A DNA stretch of 64,000 bases from NCBI GenBank assembly GCA_030268105.1, contig BSDZ01000120.1:248001-312000 (forward strand). Direction: 5' to 3'. The translations under genes and the position numbers were made by a program. Within the stretch, counting starts at the first letter, position 1; each line of letters opens with the position of its first letter. A model generated the notes under the pieces. The model was not told the origin of the DNA, did no database searches, and saw only the letters and a list, made by a program, of their open reading frames with translations. Shown one piece after another: positions 20,750 to 32,038 of this stretch. The DNA is from Volvox africanus (lineage: Eukaryota > Chlorophyta > Chlorophyceae > Chlamydomonadales > Volvocaceae).

Positions 20750-21985
20750 ATGTCCGCGGAACACGACGATACGCCGCACACTAGCCTAGCTAGCCAACCC
20801 GATTTTGTTGTGGCTGCTAGAGCTCCGGATAGAGGTCTTGAGACTGTTGGCGCGCGAGCCACTCAAGAGCCCCTTTTCCTTCAGACCCCTGCTCACTTAA
20901 TTGTGCCGCATTCAGCAGTGAACACGAATATGGACAACACTGCTGGACCAAGGGTTCTGCCATTACCTCAAGCTCGAGGGCATGATGACATCCCTGAGGT
21001 GATGAGATTGTCGATTCCCGTTCCTAGGCTCAATATTTCGCTGACAGACAAGACACCAGGGTATAGCATAGCCGATGCAACTCGTGCGTACGTGCGTGAC
21101 GCTAAAAAGTACCTCCAGGCTGTTCATGGTGGCGATAATGACGGTATCAGGTGTCTCTTCGTTGGTAACACCCTCGAGGGCTCAGCGAAGGACTGGTATC
21201 ACAATTGGACCAACGCCCGGGGCAACTATACTTTTGACGAGTTGATCGCCGCTTTACTCGCACGATTCACTACTGAGGTTCAAGCACGCGATGTGGAAGC
21301 TTGTAAGGTTTTGGCAGCCGGTAGCTACCACATGTGTCGGGATGAAAATGTACCTGCGTACCAGTCACACTTCGAAGCACTTGTGACTCCCATTGCTGAC
21401 CTCACCGAATCCGAGCGCGTCTTTTGGTTTAGGCGAGGCCTGACGAAACTTTTGGCTAAATGGTGCGCTACTGACTTGGTTGGGGCGCAGATCAAGTCGT
21501 ATGATGCTTTGGTCACTTTTGCTAAGGGCACGGAGATACGACTCCTTGCCGGTGAGGAAGAAGTCAAGTCTGCCCCTCGTGCAAATGCCGTGCAAGTGCA
21601 GGATCCGCTTGGGGAAGCTGTAGCTCTCGACCAGGACCTCGGAGCGACCCGCCCCACGCCTACTGCCGCGACGCGACGCAGCAACCGGCAATGCCAGGCG
21701 CGCGGGGGCGCTAGCTCGGGTGTCCGTGGGTCAGGAGGAGCAGGTCCGCCCTCGGACCCAGCTAAAAACAGGAAGCGTGGTGGCGCGCCGTCGACGGCAG
21801 CCGCACAACGCTCTGACCCCAATGCGAAGCGGACTCGCACGGACGACTCGTTTATGCCAAAATGGAATTGCAATCGTTCCAAATTCAAGCGTCGAAAATT
21901 GGCCAACGTTTGTCTACGGTGTGCTGAGAGCCATTCTACGAAGGATTGCCCGCTAATGCCGCCGTTTGTACCTTTGCCGAAATAG
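20750..21985 (+). CDS. gag: G1-b Gag, 411 aa
   Basis: This is the same 411-residue Gag as G1-a with at least one amino-acid change (Arg to Cys in the basic linker, RQCQARGG). The Gag core, basic linker and CX2CX3HX4C knuckle are intact. It ends in UAG at 21983-21985, followed in the same frame by protease coding. It is the second array unit's copy and has no lesion of its own that I can see. Confidence 0.93.
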   Translation: MSAEHDDTPHTSLASQPDFVVAARAPDRGLETVGARATQEPLFLQTPAHLIVPHSAVNTNMDNTAGPRVLPLPQARGHDDIPEVMRLSIPVPRLNISLTDKTPGYSIADATRAYVRDAKKYLQAVHGGDNDGIRCLFVGNTLEGSAKDWYHNWTNARGNYTFDELIAALLARFTTEVQARDVEACKVLAAGSYHMCRDENVPAYQSHFEALVTPIADLTESERVFWFRRGLTKLLAKWCATDLVGAQIKSYDALVTFAKGTEIRLLAGEEEVKSAPRANAVQVQDPLGEAVALDQDLGATRPTPTAATRRSNRQCQARGGASSGVRGSGGAGPPSDPAKNRKRGGAPSTAAAQRSDPNAKRTRTDDSFMPKWNCNRSKFKRRKLANVCLRCAESHSTKDCPLMPPFVPLPK

Positions 21986-22798
21986 GGGCTTGCCCGGGTT
22001 CCTGCGGAGGGGACACCACCTGGGATTTCTGAACTAACACGTGGTCGGTGGTCATCCTTACGGCCAGCCGTTAAGGCATTGTTGCCTTGCGTACTTGGAC
22101 ACATCGAGCGAGTCATTGCACGACGCATCACGCTTGACGGACGCACGGGACTTCTCTGCTTCGATCCGTTGTGTAATTTGTTTACACCACGCCGTCCCCT
22201 GTCGTCTATCGATCTGTCTAACCACGTAGTTTTGTTCATCCCCTCGTCTCTGCGTGAGATGTCGGAACAGTTGGCCATATACAGGAGATGTAGGCGTCAA
22301 TATCCAGGCACCGCCGCATGTGTTTTACTCCCTGCTTTCTGTCGGCGCAAGGCAGAGGCATCGTTAAGGGGTATGCGGTGTGTCCACCGGTTCGAGCCGG
22401 GCACCGTTTTGTTTAATGGTGTGGATCGGGAGGGTATGCTGGCTCCGTGGCCAGGCACATCCTGCTCGGTTGACGTTTGGTACGAAGCTCCTGATGGGGG
22501 TGCCGTAGGTTACGGACCCGCCCTAAGTGCACTGACGTTATTTGCCGGGCAGTCGCTCGTAGATAACCGTGTCCCTGTGGTTCAGATCGGTTTGAATGGC
22601 CGTACTCTGAAGGCACTTGTTGACACCAGTGCCAGCGACGACTTCATCTCTGTCGCAGAGGTGAATGCGCTGGGGTTGTCCCCAGAGTCGTCTGATTGTC
22701 CACAGGTTACCCTTGCTGACGGGGGTAAGCATCCCATCGTGGGCAGGATTACCCTTAGCCTATCGATAGGCCCTTTGCGTGTTGTGACCCGGCCGTAC
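21986..22798 (+). pseudogene. pol: G1-b pol, first part, interrupted by G1-c
   Basis: The frame after the UAG is open through the pre-protease region and the protease, which again reads DTSASDDF instead of DTGASDDF. It breaks at RPY, where the G1-c LTR is inserted after CGTAC (22794-22798). The continuation lies at 28437. The duplicated CGTAC at 28432-28436 shows this is a clean insertion. Confidence 0.93.
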
Positions 22799-23552
22799 TG
22801 TTGTGCTACGGTTCATTTCCCGCCGACGCGTAGGTCGACGCGATCCTACGAGGCGAAGTGCTTTTGTGATGAACGCATTGCATATGAATGAATCTGCATG
22901 ATATAAATGTATTCGTGTACATTTATATATGCATTTGGCATGTTGTCATTATCCATCGCGACATCGCATCATGGCAAATCCGCCTAGCATGCATGAAAGC
23001 CCGAAGCATGAAAGTGCGCATTATGCTCGTGCTACGAAACGGTAAGTAATATTATCTGATATAATATTACTTCATTACAGCACACGTTGAGAGCGCCGCA
23101 CTCGTCGCGATACATGCCCTGCAACCGGATATCGTTATCCGGACCCTTGCATCATGCGAATGCCAGAAAGGCTTATACGTTGTTATGCGTAGACATCGCC
23201 TAGACCCAGTAGGGTTGTCACATCTAGGATCGGCCTCCTGATGTGAATCGTACGGCATTGCGATGCTGCGAGTATAACAGATGCGAGGACGGCTAAGCTA
23301 GACAAGACATCCGATACCGGAGAACACTCGTGTGTTCTAAATTACTATTTCTATACACTATTCTACTTAGCCCGAGCTAAGCCTGAACTTCGCTAATCAC
23401 CGCCGCGTGATGATTGCTTGCTTCCGGCGCTGACGGCGATTTCGTCCATTGCATCGTTCTGATCCGTAAAACTGTAAGTTATATCTCTCTTCGTCTTGAA
23501 GTCTTCCGCTGTCTCTGTTTGCTCGCGCTTGCCTTGCTGTACTTGCAAGTGC
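22799..23552 (+). mobile_element. G1-c 5' LTR, 3' end deleted
   Basis: It starts TGTTGTGCTACGGTTCATTTCC. It follows the G1 LTR to about position 754 and is then fused to pre-protease coding sequence. The junction shares only TC between the two parents, which fits end joining. Confidence 0.92.
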
Positions 23553-26500
23553 TCATCCTTACGGCCAGCCGTTAAGGCATTGTTGCCTTGTGTACTTGGA
23601 CACATCGAGCGAGTCATTGCACGACGCATCACGCTTGACGGACGCACGGGACTTCTCTGCTTCGACCCGTTGTGTAATTTGTTTACACCACGCCGTCCCC
23701 TGTCGTCTATCGATCTGTCTAACCACGTGGTTTTGTTCATCCCCTCGTCTCTGCGTGAGATGTCGGAACAGTTGGCCATATGCAGGAGATGTAGGCGTCA
23801 ATATCCAGGCACTGCCGCATGTGTATTACTCCCTGCTTTCTGTCGGCGCAAGGCAGAGGCATCGTTAAGGGGTATGCGGCATGTCCACCGGTTCGAGCCG
23901 GGCACCGTTTTGTTTAATGGTGTGGATCGGGAGGGTACGCTGGCTCCGTGGCCACACCTATCCTACTCGGTTGACGTTTGGTACGAAGCTCCTGATGGGG
24001 GTGCCGTTGGTTACGGACCCGCCTTAAGTGCACTGACGTTGTCTGCTGGGCAGTCGCTCGTAGATAACCGTGTCCCTGTGGTTCAGATCGGTTTGAACGG
24101 CCGTACTCTGAAGGCACTTGTTGACACCGGTGCCAGCGACGACTTCATCTCTGTCGCAGAGGTGAACGCGCTGGGGTTGTCCCCAGAGTCGTCTGATTGT
24201 CCACAGGTTACCCTTGCTGACGGGGGTAAGCATCCCATCGTGGGCAGGATTACCCTTAGCCTATCGTTAGGCCCTTTGCGTGTTGTGACCCGGCCGTACG
24301 TGCTGCAGGGCTTAGCAGAGACTGCACCGTACATAATGGGGTCGTCGACATTACGACAGTACCGCGCGCGCATCGACATGGAGACCGCAACCCTGCATAT
24401 GTGCAAGGGTACTCTGTCGATTAAGGTACCTTTCCTGTCGTTCGAACATGTCACACCAAAGGAGGGCGAAACTGAGGCGGTGCCTATGGTTAATTTCGCT
24501 GTGACCGCAATGGCCGCGCGAATCGAACCAGAGCTAGTCGGGCATAAGGAGGCCGTCCGTTTGTTACGGAAGGGTGCCCACGGACTGCTTTTAAGGCCGC
24601 GGGTGAGCTGTTGTGTCACCACCGCGCAGATTTCTGCGGATCCTGAGGTTGAGGCCCTACTGTCGCAGTATGAGGACGTCTTTAAAGATATCCCTGGCCT
24701 ACCACCTATGCGTCCTGTTGATCACACAATCCCTCTCATGCCTGGAGCGCAGCCTACGGCCCGGCCAATGTACAGGTTGAGTCCATTGGAGCTGGACGAG
24801 GTGAAGCGCCAGGTGACGGATTTGCTCGCGAAGGGTATGATACGCCCCAGCACATCCCCGTATTCTGCACCAATTTTGTTTGTCGGTAAGAAGGATGGGA
24901 CCTTGCGCATGTGCATCGATTACCGGGGGTTAAATGCGAATACGGTGAAAAATCGCTACCCTTTGCCACGCGTTGACGACCTGTTGGATAAGCTGAAGGG
25001 TTCGGCTTATTTTTCCTCAATTGACTTACAACAGGGCTACAATCAGATTCGCATCGCTGCCTCTGATATCCCGAAAACCGCTTTTCGGACGCCCTTCGGT
25101 CACTTTGAGTATACGGTCCTATCGTTTGGTTTGACTAATGCCCCTGCGACGTTTCAGGCGGTTATGGACCGAATGTTTAGGCCGTTTATCGACAGGTTCG
25201 TTGTTTGCTACCTGGATGACATTTTGGTATATTCTAAGACGCGCGAGGAGCACTTGGAGCATCTTTGGCTCGTGCTTGACGTTATGAGGCGGGAGCAATT
25301 GTTTGCTAAACGCGCCAAATGCTTTTGGGCGCAGCCTCAGGTGGAATATTTGGGCCACATTGTGTCGGCCACCGGTGTGAAGATGGACCCGCGGAAGGTC
25401 ACCGTGGTTCGCGATTGGCCCGCGCCTCAGAACCTCACGGAGCTGCGTAAGTTCCTTGGCTTGACCAATTATTTCCGGAAGTTCATTGAAAAATATTCCA
25501 TCATTGCGGCCCCGCTTACTAACTTAACTCGCAAAGGCGTTTTCGTTTTGCTCGAGTCGTGGACGTCGCAATGCCAGCGGGCATTCGAAGAGCTCAAACG
25601 GATCGTTGCCGAAGATGTCACCCTTGCATTCCCTGATTACTCGTTGCCATTTCGTGTTGAGGTAGTGTCTGATGCCTCAATATTTGGAAGCGGCGCTGTA
25701 TTGTTACAGGAAGGGCGACCGATCGCCTTCACGAGTAAGAAGTTTTCTGGTGCGGAAATTCGCTACACCACCGGGGAACAGGAGCTTCTGGCCGTGCTGC
25801 ATGCTTTAAAGGAATGGCGCTGTTACCTCGAGGGACGCCCGTTTACTTTAAAGACTGACCATAAGCCCCTAACGTTTTTACAAAGCGTTCCGACGTTGAA
25901 CCGCCGTCAAGCTAGGTGGATGGAATATCTAGCTAGGTTCAACTGCACCTGGGAGTATATTTCTGGTAAATTGAATATTGCCGATGCTCTCAGTCGACAT
26001 CCGTCGCTACATGCTGCAATTTTGGCAGCGCCCGTCGTGCGGCCGCGTAGCGAGGAGGTACCGATCACGATGGACCTCGTGGAGCGGTTGAAGGTTGCCT
26101 ACAACGCAGACGCCTGGTTCGCGGACCCGGCTAATGTAGAAAACCTTCGCAAGCAGAATGGCCTTTGGCTACGGACGGAGGGTGCAGCTACGCAAATCGT
26201 CGTTCTGAACGACGACGCGCTACGCTACGACATCCTTGCGCGGTTCCACGAGGACCCGTTAGCAGGACACCCTGGTAGCAAGCGATTGATCGACTTGGTG
26301 CAACGTTCCTTTTGGTGGCCTCGTTTGGCTAAGGATGCGGCGAACTTCGTCCAGACATGCAGTCTGTGCCAGCGCAATAAGGCTTTGTCCGGTAAGGGCC
26401 ATGGGTTGTTGCAACCGTTGCCTGTCCCGGATGCGCCTTGGGAAAGTGTTTCCATGGACTTCGTAGTCGCGCTGCCCAAAACTGAGGGGGGATACGATGC

Positions 26501-27548
26501 GGTGTTCGTAATGGTCGACCGTCTGACTAAGATGGTTCACCTAGCACCATGCACATCATCCTGCACGGCTGAGCAAACCGCACGTTTGTTTTTCGACAAT
26601 GTGGTTCGGTTACACGGGGTTCCCAAAAATGTGATTTCGGACCGCGGTGGGCAGTTCACGTCTAAATTTTGGGAAGCGCTCTGCAAACTAGTTGGCATGC
26701 GCGTCAACCTGAGCACGGCGTATCACCCGCAGACTGATGGTCAAACCGAACGCACAAACCGCACGTTGGGTGATATGTTGCGCAATTATGCTGGTCGCAC
26801 ACCACTTGTTTGGGATACATATTTGACTGCGGCAGAATTCGCGCTTAACAATGCTGTTAACCGCTCTACAGGCAAAAGTCCGTTCTTTCTTAACTACGGA
26901 TTTCATCCCGCGCTACCCGTGTGGCGTGAGTTGGAAGTGAACGTGCCTGCTGCTAAACTTTTTGCCAAGTCTTTTATGTCCCGAATCACAGACGCGAAGT
27001 CGTGTTTGGACGCGGCGCAGCAACAAACGACGGAATACTACAACAAATCCAAGCAGGATGTGACGTTTTTGGAAGGGCAACTCGTGTTGCTAAGCACCAA
27101 GAACTTGCGTTCCTTGGCCGACGGATCCCGAAAACTCTTACCCCGTTGGATTGGTCCGTATCCTGTCGTGCGCATGGTTGGGAATGTGGCTGTGGAGCTT
27201 GCATTGCCCACTGATATGACCATTCACCCCACGTTTCATGTATCGCTTGTTCGTCCGTATCGTAGTACGGAACCCGTCCCTGAGCCTGCTAACGCCCCCG
27301 CAGTGATCGAACCAGTTCCAGAGACCTGGATCACTGGTAAACAGAAGTTTTACGATGTGGAGCGGGTGTTAGATTATCGCGCGCGTCGTGTGGGCCGACA
27401 CCGACGTAAGCAAACAGTACACGAGTACTTGGTTAAGTGGACAGGGTATACCGACGAGCACAACTCATGGGAACCGGCACGCAACTTCTCACAGGACATG
27501 AAACCCCTGCTCGAAGAAGCCCGCAAACGTGCCACGCAAGCCCAATGA
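23496..27548 (+). CDS. pol: G1-c Pol, intact protease-RT-RNase H-integrase-chromodomain frame
   Basis: An uninterrupted 1350-codon frame and the only undamaged Pol in the window. Counting from 23496, the protease has D210-T-G; RT has YLDD at 572-575; RNase H has D726, E763 and D788; integrase has H918, H925, C955, C958 and a D988/D1049/E1085 triad (DX35E). A GPY/F module lies at about 1216-1225 ([10 protein letters not shown]) and a chromodomain at about 1286-1335 ([23 protein letters not shown]). The normal upstream gag and UAG are deleted. The first codons come from LTR sequence and begin with TTG; the first in-frame ATG is at 23760 (residue 89), upstream of the protease core. An RNA from this LTR could supply Pol to other copies, but this copy lacks a primer site. 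Confidence 0.93.
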   Translation: MKSSAVSVCSRLPCCTCKCSSLRPAVKALLPCVLGHIERVIARRITLDGRTGLLCFDPLCNLFTPRRPLSSIDLSNHVVLFIPSSLREMSEQLAICRRCRRQYPGTAACVLLPAFCRRKAEASLRGMRHVHRFEPGTVLFNGVDREGTLAPWPHLSYSVDVWYEAPDGGAVGYGPALSALTLSAGQSLVDNRVPVVQIGLNGRTLKALVDTGASDDFISVAEVNALGLSPESSDCPQVTLADGGKHPIVGRITLSLSLGPLRVVTRPYVLQGLAETAPYIMGSSTLRQYRARIDMETATLHMCKGTLSIKVPFLSFEHVTPKEGETEAVPMVNFAVTAMAARIEPELVGHKEAVRLLRKGAHGLLLRPRVSCCVTTAQISADPEVEALLSQYEDVFKDIPGLPPMRPVDHTIPLMPGAQPTARPMYRLSPLELDEVKRQVTDLLAKGMIRPSTSPYSAPILFVGKKDGTLRMCIDYRGLNANTVKNRYPLPRVDDLLDKLKGSAYFSSIDLQQGYNQIRIAASDIPKTAFRTPFGHFEYTVLSFGLTNAPATFQAVMDRMFRPFIDRFVVCYLDDILVYSKTREEHLEHLWLVLDVMRREQLFAKRAKCFWAQPQVEYLGHIVSATGVKMDPRKVTVVRDWPAPQNLTELRKFLGLTNYFRKFIEKYSIIAAPLTNLTRKGVFVLLESWTSQCQRAFEELKRIVAEDVTLAFPDYSLPFRVEVVSDASIFGSGAVLLQEGRPIAFTSKKFSGAEIRYTTGEQELLAVLHALKEWRCYLEGRPFTLKTDHKPLTFLQSVPTLNRRQARWMEYLARFNCTWEYISGKLNIADALSRHPSLHAAILAAPVVRPRSEEVPITMDLVERLKVAYNADAWFADPANVENLRKQNGLWLRTEGAATQIVVLNDDALRYDILARFHEDPLAGHPGSKRLIDLVQRSFWWPRLAKDAANFVQTCSLCQRNKALSGKGHGLLQPLPVPDAPWESVSMDFVVALPKTEGGYDAVFVMVDRLTKMVHLAPCTSSCTAEQTARLFFDNVVRLHGVPKNVISDRGGQFTSKFWEALCKLVGMRVNLSTAYHPQTDGQTERTNRTLGDMLRNYAGRTPLVWDTYLTAAEFALNNAVNRSTGKSPFFLNYGFHPALPVWRELEVNVPAAKLFAKSFMSRITDAKSCLDAAQQQTTEYYNKSKQDVTFLEGQLVLLSTKNLRSLADGSRKLLPRWIGPYPVVRMVGNVAVELALPTDMTIHPTFHVSLVRPYRSTEPVPEPANAPAVIEPVPETWITGKQKFYDVERVLDYRARRVGRHRRKQTVHEYLVKWTGYTDEHNSWEPARNFSQDMKPLLEEARKRATQAQ

Positions 27549-27570
27549 CCCCTGCAGTCGATGCTGTATG

Positions 27571-27607
27571 ATGCAGCGAGGACGCTGCATACGGGAGGGG
27601 GGATAAT
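27571..27607 (+). promoter_or_regulatory. G1-c pre-PPT hairpin and polypurine tract
   Basis: The stem-loop ATGCAGCG-AGGA-CGCTGCAT (27571-27590) starts 22 bases after the pol stop. It is followed by the purine tract GGGAGGGGGGATAAT (27593-27607), which touches the 3' LTR. The same pair is seen before every G1 and G2 3' LTR in the window. Confidence 0.8.
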
Positions 27608-28431
27608 TGTTGTGCTACGGTTCATTTCCCGCCGACGCGTAGGTCGACGCGATCCTACGAGGCGAAGTGCTTTTGTGATGAACGCATTGCATATGAATGA
27701 ATCTGCATGATATAAATGTATTCGTGTACATTTATATATGCATTTGGCATGTTGTCATTATCCATCGTGACATCGCATCATGGCAAATCCGCCTAGCATG
27801 CATGAAAGCCCGACGCATGAAAGTGCGCATTATGCTCGTGCTACGAAACGATAAGTAATATTATCTGATATAATATTACTTCATTACAGCACACGTTGAG
27901 AGCGCCGCACTCGTCGCGATACATGCCCTGCAACCGGATATCGTTATCCGGACCCTTGCATCATGCGAATGCCGGAAAGGCTTATACGTTGTTATGCGTA
28001 GACATCGCCTGTACGCAGTAGGGTTGTCACATCTAGGATCGGCCTCCTGATGTGAATCGTACGGCATTGCGATGCTGCGAGTATAACAGATGCGAGGACG
28101 GCTAAGCTAGACAAGACATCCGATACCGGAGAACACTCGTGTGTTCTATATTACTATTGCTATACACTATTCTACTTAGCCCGAGCTAAGCCTGAACTTC
28201 GCTAATCACCGCCGCGTGATGATTGCTTGCTTCCGGCGCTGACGGCGATTTCGTCCATTGCATCGTTCTGATCCGTAAAACTGTAAGTTATATCTCTCTT
28301 TGTCTTGAAGTCTTCCGCTGTCTCTGTTTGCTCGCGCTTGCCTTGCTGTACTTGCAAGTGCTCGCGCATCGTTGTCGAAAGTCTCCAGACGTGCAGATAC
28401 TTATGAGCAAACGCGAACGAGAGGTACAACA
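27608..28431 (+). mobile_element. G1-c 3' LTR (824 bp)
   Basis: Full-length G1 LTR from TGTTGTGCTACGG to GAGGTACAACA, followed by the target duplication CGTAC and then by the resumed pol of G1-b. Confidence 0.95.
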
Positions 28432-28436
28432 CGTAC

Positions 28437-30739
28437 GTGCTGCAGGGCTTAGCAGAGACTGCACCGTACATAATGGGGTCCTCGACATTACGGCAGTACC
28501 GCGCACGCATCGACATGGAGACCGCAACCCTGCATATGTGCAAGGGTACTCTGTCGATTAAGGGTTTCCTGTCGTTTGAACATGTCACACCAAAGGAGGG
28601 CGAAACTGAGGCGGTGCCTATGGTTAATTTCGCTGTGACCGCAATGGCCGCGCGAATCGAACCAGAGCTAGTCGGGCATAAGGAGGCCGTCCGTTTGTTA
28701 CGGAAGGGTGCCCACGGACTGCTTTTAAGGCCGCGGGTGAGCTGTTGTGTCACCACCGCGCAGATTTCTGCGGATCCTGAGGTTGAGGCCCTACTGTCGC
28801 AGTATGAGGACGTCTTTAAATATCCCTGGCCTACCACCTATGCGTCCTGTTGATCATACAATCCCTCTCGTGCCTGGAGTGCAGCCTACGGCCCGGCCAA
28901 TGTACAGGTTGAGTCCATTGGAGCTGGACGAGGTGAAGCGCCAGGTGACGGATTTACTCGCGAAGGGCATGATACGCCCCAGCACATCCCCGTATTCTGC
29001 ACCGATTTTGTTTGTCGGTAAGAAGGATGGGACCTTGCGCATGTGCATCGATTACCGGGGGTTAAATGCGAATACGGTGAAAAATCGCTACCCTTTGCCA
29101 CGCGTTGATGACCTGTTGGATAAGCTGAAGGGCTCGGCTTATTTTTCCTCGATTGACTTACAACAGGGCTACAATCAGATTCGCATCGCTGCCTCTGATA
29201 TCCCGAAAACCGCTTTTCAGACGCCCTTCGGTCACTTTGAGTATACGGTCCTATCGTTTGGTTTGACTAATGCCCCTGCGACGTTTCAGGCGGTTATGGA
29301 CCGAATGTTTAGGCCGTTTATCGACAGGTTCGTTGTCTGCTACCTGGATGACATCTTGGTATATTCTAAGACGCGCGAGGAGCACTTGGAGCATCTTTGG
29401 CTCGTGCTCGACGTTATGAGGCGGGAGCAATTGTTTGCTAAACGCGCCAAATGCTTTTGGGCGCAGCCTCAGGTGGAATATTTGGGCCACAATGTGTCGG
29501 CCACCGGTGTGAAGATGGACCAGCGGAAGGTCGCCGTGGTTCGCGATTGGCCCGCGCCTCAGAACCTCACGGAGCTGCGTAAGTTCCTTGGCTTGACCAA
29601 TTATTTCCGAAAGTTCATTGAAAAATATTCCATCATTGCGGCCCCGCTTACTAACTTAACTCGCAAAGGCGTTTTCGTTTCGCTCGAGTCGTGGACGTCG
29701 CAATGCCAGCGGGCATTCGAAGAGCTCAAACGAATTGTTGCCGAAGATGTCACCCTTGCATTCCCTGATTACTCGTTGCCGTTTCGTGTTGAGGTAGTGT
29801 CTGATGCCTCAATATTTGGAAGCGGTGCTGTATTGTTACAGGAAGGGCAACCGATCGCCTTCATGAGTAAGAAGTTTTCTGGTGCGGAGATTCGCTACAC
29901 CACCGGGGAACAGGAGCTTCTGGCCGTGCTGCATGCTTTAAAGGAATGGCGCTGTTACCTCGAGGGACGCCCGTTTACTTTAAAAACTGACCACAAGCCC
30001 CTAACGTTTTTGCAAAGCGTTCCGGCGTTGAACCGCCGTCAGGCTAGGTGGATGGAATACCTAGCTAGGTTCGACTGCACCTGGGAGTATATTTCTGGTA
30101 AATTGAATATTGCCGATGCTCTCAGTGACATCCGTCGCTACATGCTGCAATTTTGGCAGCGCCCGTCGTGCGGCCGCGTAGCGAGGAGGTACCGATCGCG
30201 ATGGACCTCGTGGAGCGGTTGAAGGTTGCCTACAATGCAGACGCCTGGTTCTCGGAACCGGCTAATGTAGAAAACTTTCGCAAGCAGAATGGCCTTTGGC
30301 TACGGACGGAGGGTGCAGCTACGCAAATCGTCGTTCTGAACAACGACGCGCTACGCTACGACATCCTTGCGCGGTTCCACGAGGACCCGTTAGCAGGACA
30401 CCCTGGTAGCAAGCGATTGGTCAGGTTGGTGCAACGTTCCTTTTGGTGGCCTCGCATGGCTAAAGATGCGGCGAACTTCGTACAGACATGCAGTCTGTGC
30501 CAGCGCAATAAGGCTTTGTCCGGTAAGGGCCATGGGTTGTTGCAACCGTTGCCTGTCCCGGACGCGCCTTGGGAAAGTGTTTCCATGGACTTCGTAGTCC
30601 CGCTGCCCAAAACTGAGGAGGGATACGATGCGGTGTTCGTAATGGTCGATCGTCTGACTAAGATGGTTCACCTAGCACCATGCACATCATCCTGCACGGC
30701 TGAGCAAACCGCACGTTTGTTTTTCGACAATGTGGTTCG
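28437..30739 (+). pseudogene. pol: G1-b pol, second part, cut by G2-c
   Basis: Pol of G1-b resumes here after G1-c. RT has an intact YLDDILVYS (unlike G1-a), but a 2-base deletion at about 28820 (TTTAAATATCCC against TTTAAAGATATCCC) shifts frame upstream of RT. The 1-base deletion at about 30127, between RNase H and integrase, is shared with G1-a. The integrase head is readable to the G2-c insertion after AATGTGGTTCG, the same break as in G1-a at 12801. The integrase core and chromodomain are absent. Confidence 0.92.
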
Positions 30740-31554
30740 TGTTGTATGCGGATTCGATCACCGTTTACATTCATGAAGGCCGCGATGCATTCAAACACCA
30801 TAACGCATAATACCAGTATATTAGCATGATATACTCGAGTATATCTGGCTAATCAGGCATGTCGCATTATCATCCACGACATCGCGCTGTCGGTCAACAT
30901 GTTTGACTCGAAGCTGATAATTAATGCGCGATCTATCCATTGGCATAATATATCGCGTAATAATACTTTAAATGTTATTACCCTATTTACGTCATAAACC
31001 ATTAGCGTATGCGAGAAGGCGACAATCGCGATGGTTGGGTCGGCAACCGAATATCGATATTCAGACCTCTGCATATTGCATGCGTTGCATTCAATATTAT
31101 CACGGATGACACGATATTTAGAGCAGTGTTGTCAAGGTACTCACACTTGAGATCGCAATCCAGTGAGACCTGTACTGCATCCCGATATCGCGACGTGATA
31201 GGTGCGAGGACGGCCGCCTAGAGACCGAAGTCGGCTTGACGCTATTTGGGGTCAAGTACTCGTGTACCTTACTCGGTCTGATTCTGATATATACGTTTTA
31301 TGCATTTATATTCGGCCTGAGCTATTCCAGCATAGCATCTTCAGCCGGATGATGAACATTGCCCACGGGGTCTGACGGCCGACTACCAATCTGTAATCGA
31401 AGACTATTGTAAGTTGAATCTTTCCTTGTTGTTGAGTCTTCCGCTGTCACTTTGCTCGCACTGAAGTGTCTTGCTGTTCGTAAGCACCATGCACGTGAAG
31501 CTAATACTCAGACGTGCAGAATCAGTGCATAATCGAAGAAGGAAGGATACAACA
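30740..31554 (+). mobile_element. G2-c 5' LTR (815 bp)
   Basis: A near-identical copy of 12802-13616, inserted at the identical base of G1 integrase. It ends GGATACAACA and is followed by the TGGTATCGAGAC primer site. Confidence 0.95.
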
Positions 31555-32038
31555 AATTTGGTATCGAGACAGGTTCGTTGCCTGACTGTCTCATGGTGTT
31601 TGATCGGAAGTAAGTTCTCGCTATGGTGAGTGTCGACGATGGACGACGTAGCCTACGATTGCCGAAGGACTTGACTGCGTTGTGTTAGACGCCGTTGCTT
31701 CCGAATTCTGATTGCTTTTGTCCCTTTATAGTTTACTGCAATTGTGGTGTGAGCCTTCGCTCTGAGTTGCAGATAAAACTAGTGGTCCGGCATCGCTTGC
31801 GGTCACTCCTGGTTACAACTTGCGTTCTAATCAGCTGGAGGCTTTGATCGCACGGACTACAGGGATCAACTGAGTACTTATCTGCCATATCTACTCGAAG
31901 TCTGCAAGAGTATTGTCGGTACGCTGACCGAATTGCTTGTACTCTTGTGCTAGATTCGTGTGAATCGCTTGCACACTTGCTTTAGAATTATGTGCATCGT
32001 TTATTGTCACACAATTTGAATATATTGGACAGTGTTCC

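Larger units (their letters stand above)
22799..28431 (+). mobile_element. G1-c element inserted in G1-b, 5-bp target duplication CGTAC
   Basis: A 5633-bp G1 copy flanked by CGTAC at 22794-22798 and 28432-28436. The 5' LTR is truncated (22799-23552): it runs to AAGTGCTC and then joins internal sequence ATCCTTACGG. The last 70 or so bases of the LTR, the primer-binding site, the leader and gag are therefore gone. Pol is complete, and the 3' LTR (27608-28431) is full length. Because the missing parts are needed for reverse transcription, the deletion most likely happened after insertion. By eye the two LTRs differ at several positions in about 750 shared bases, so the insertion is not brand new. 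Confidence 0.93.
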
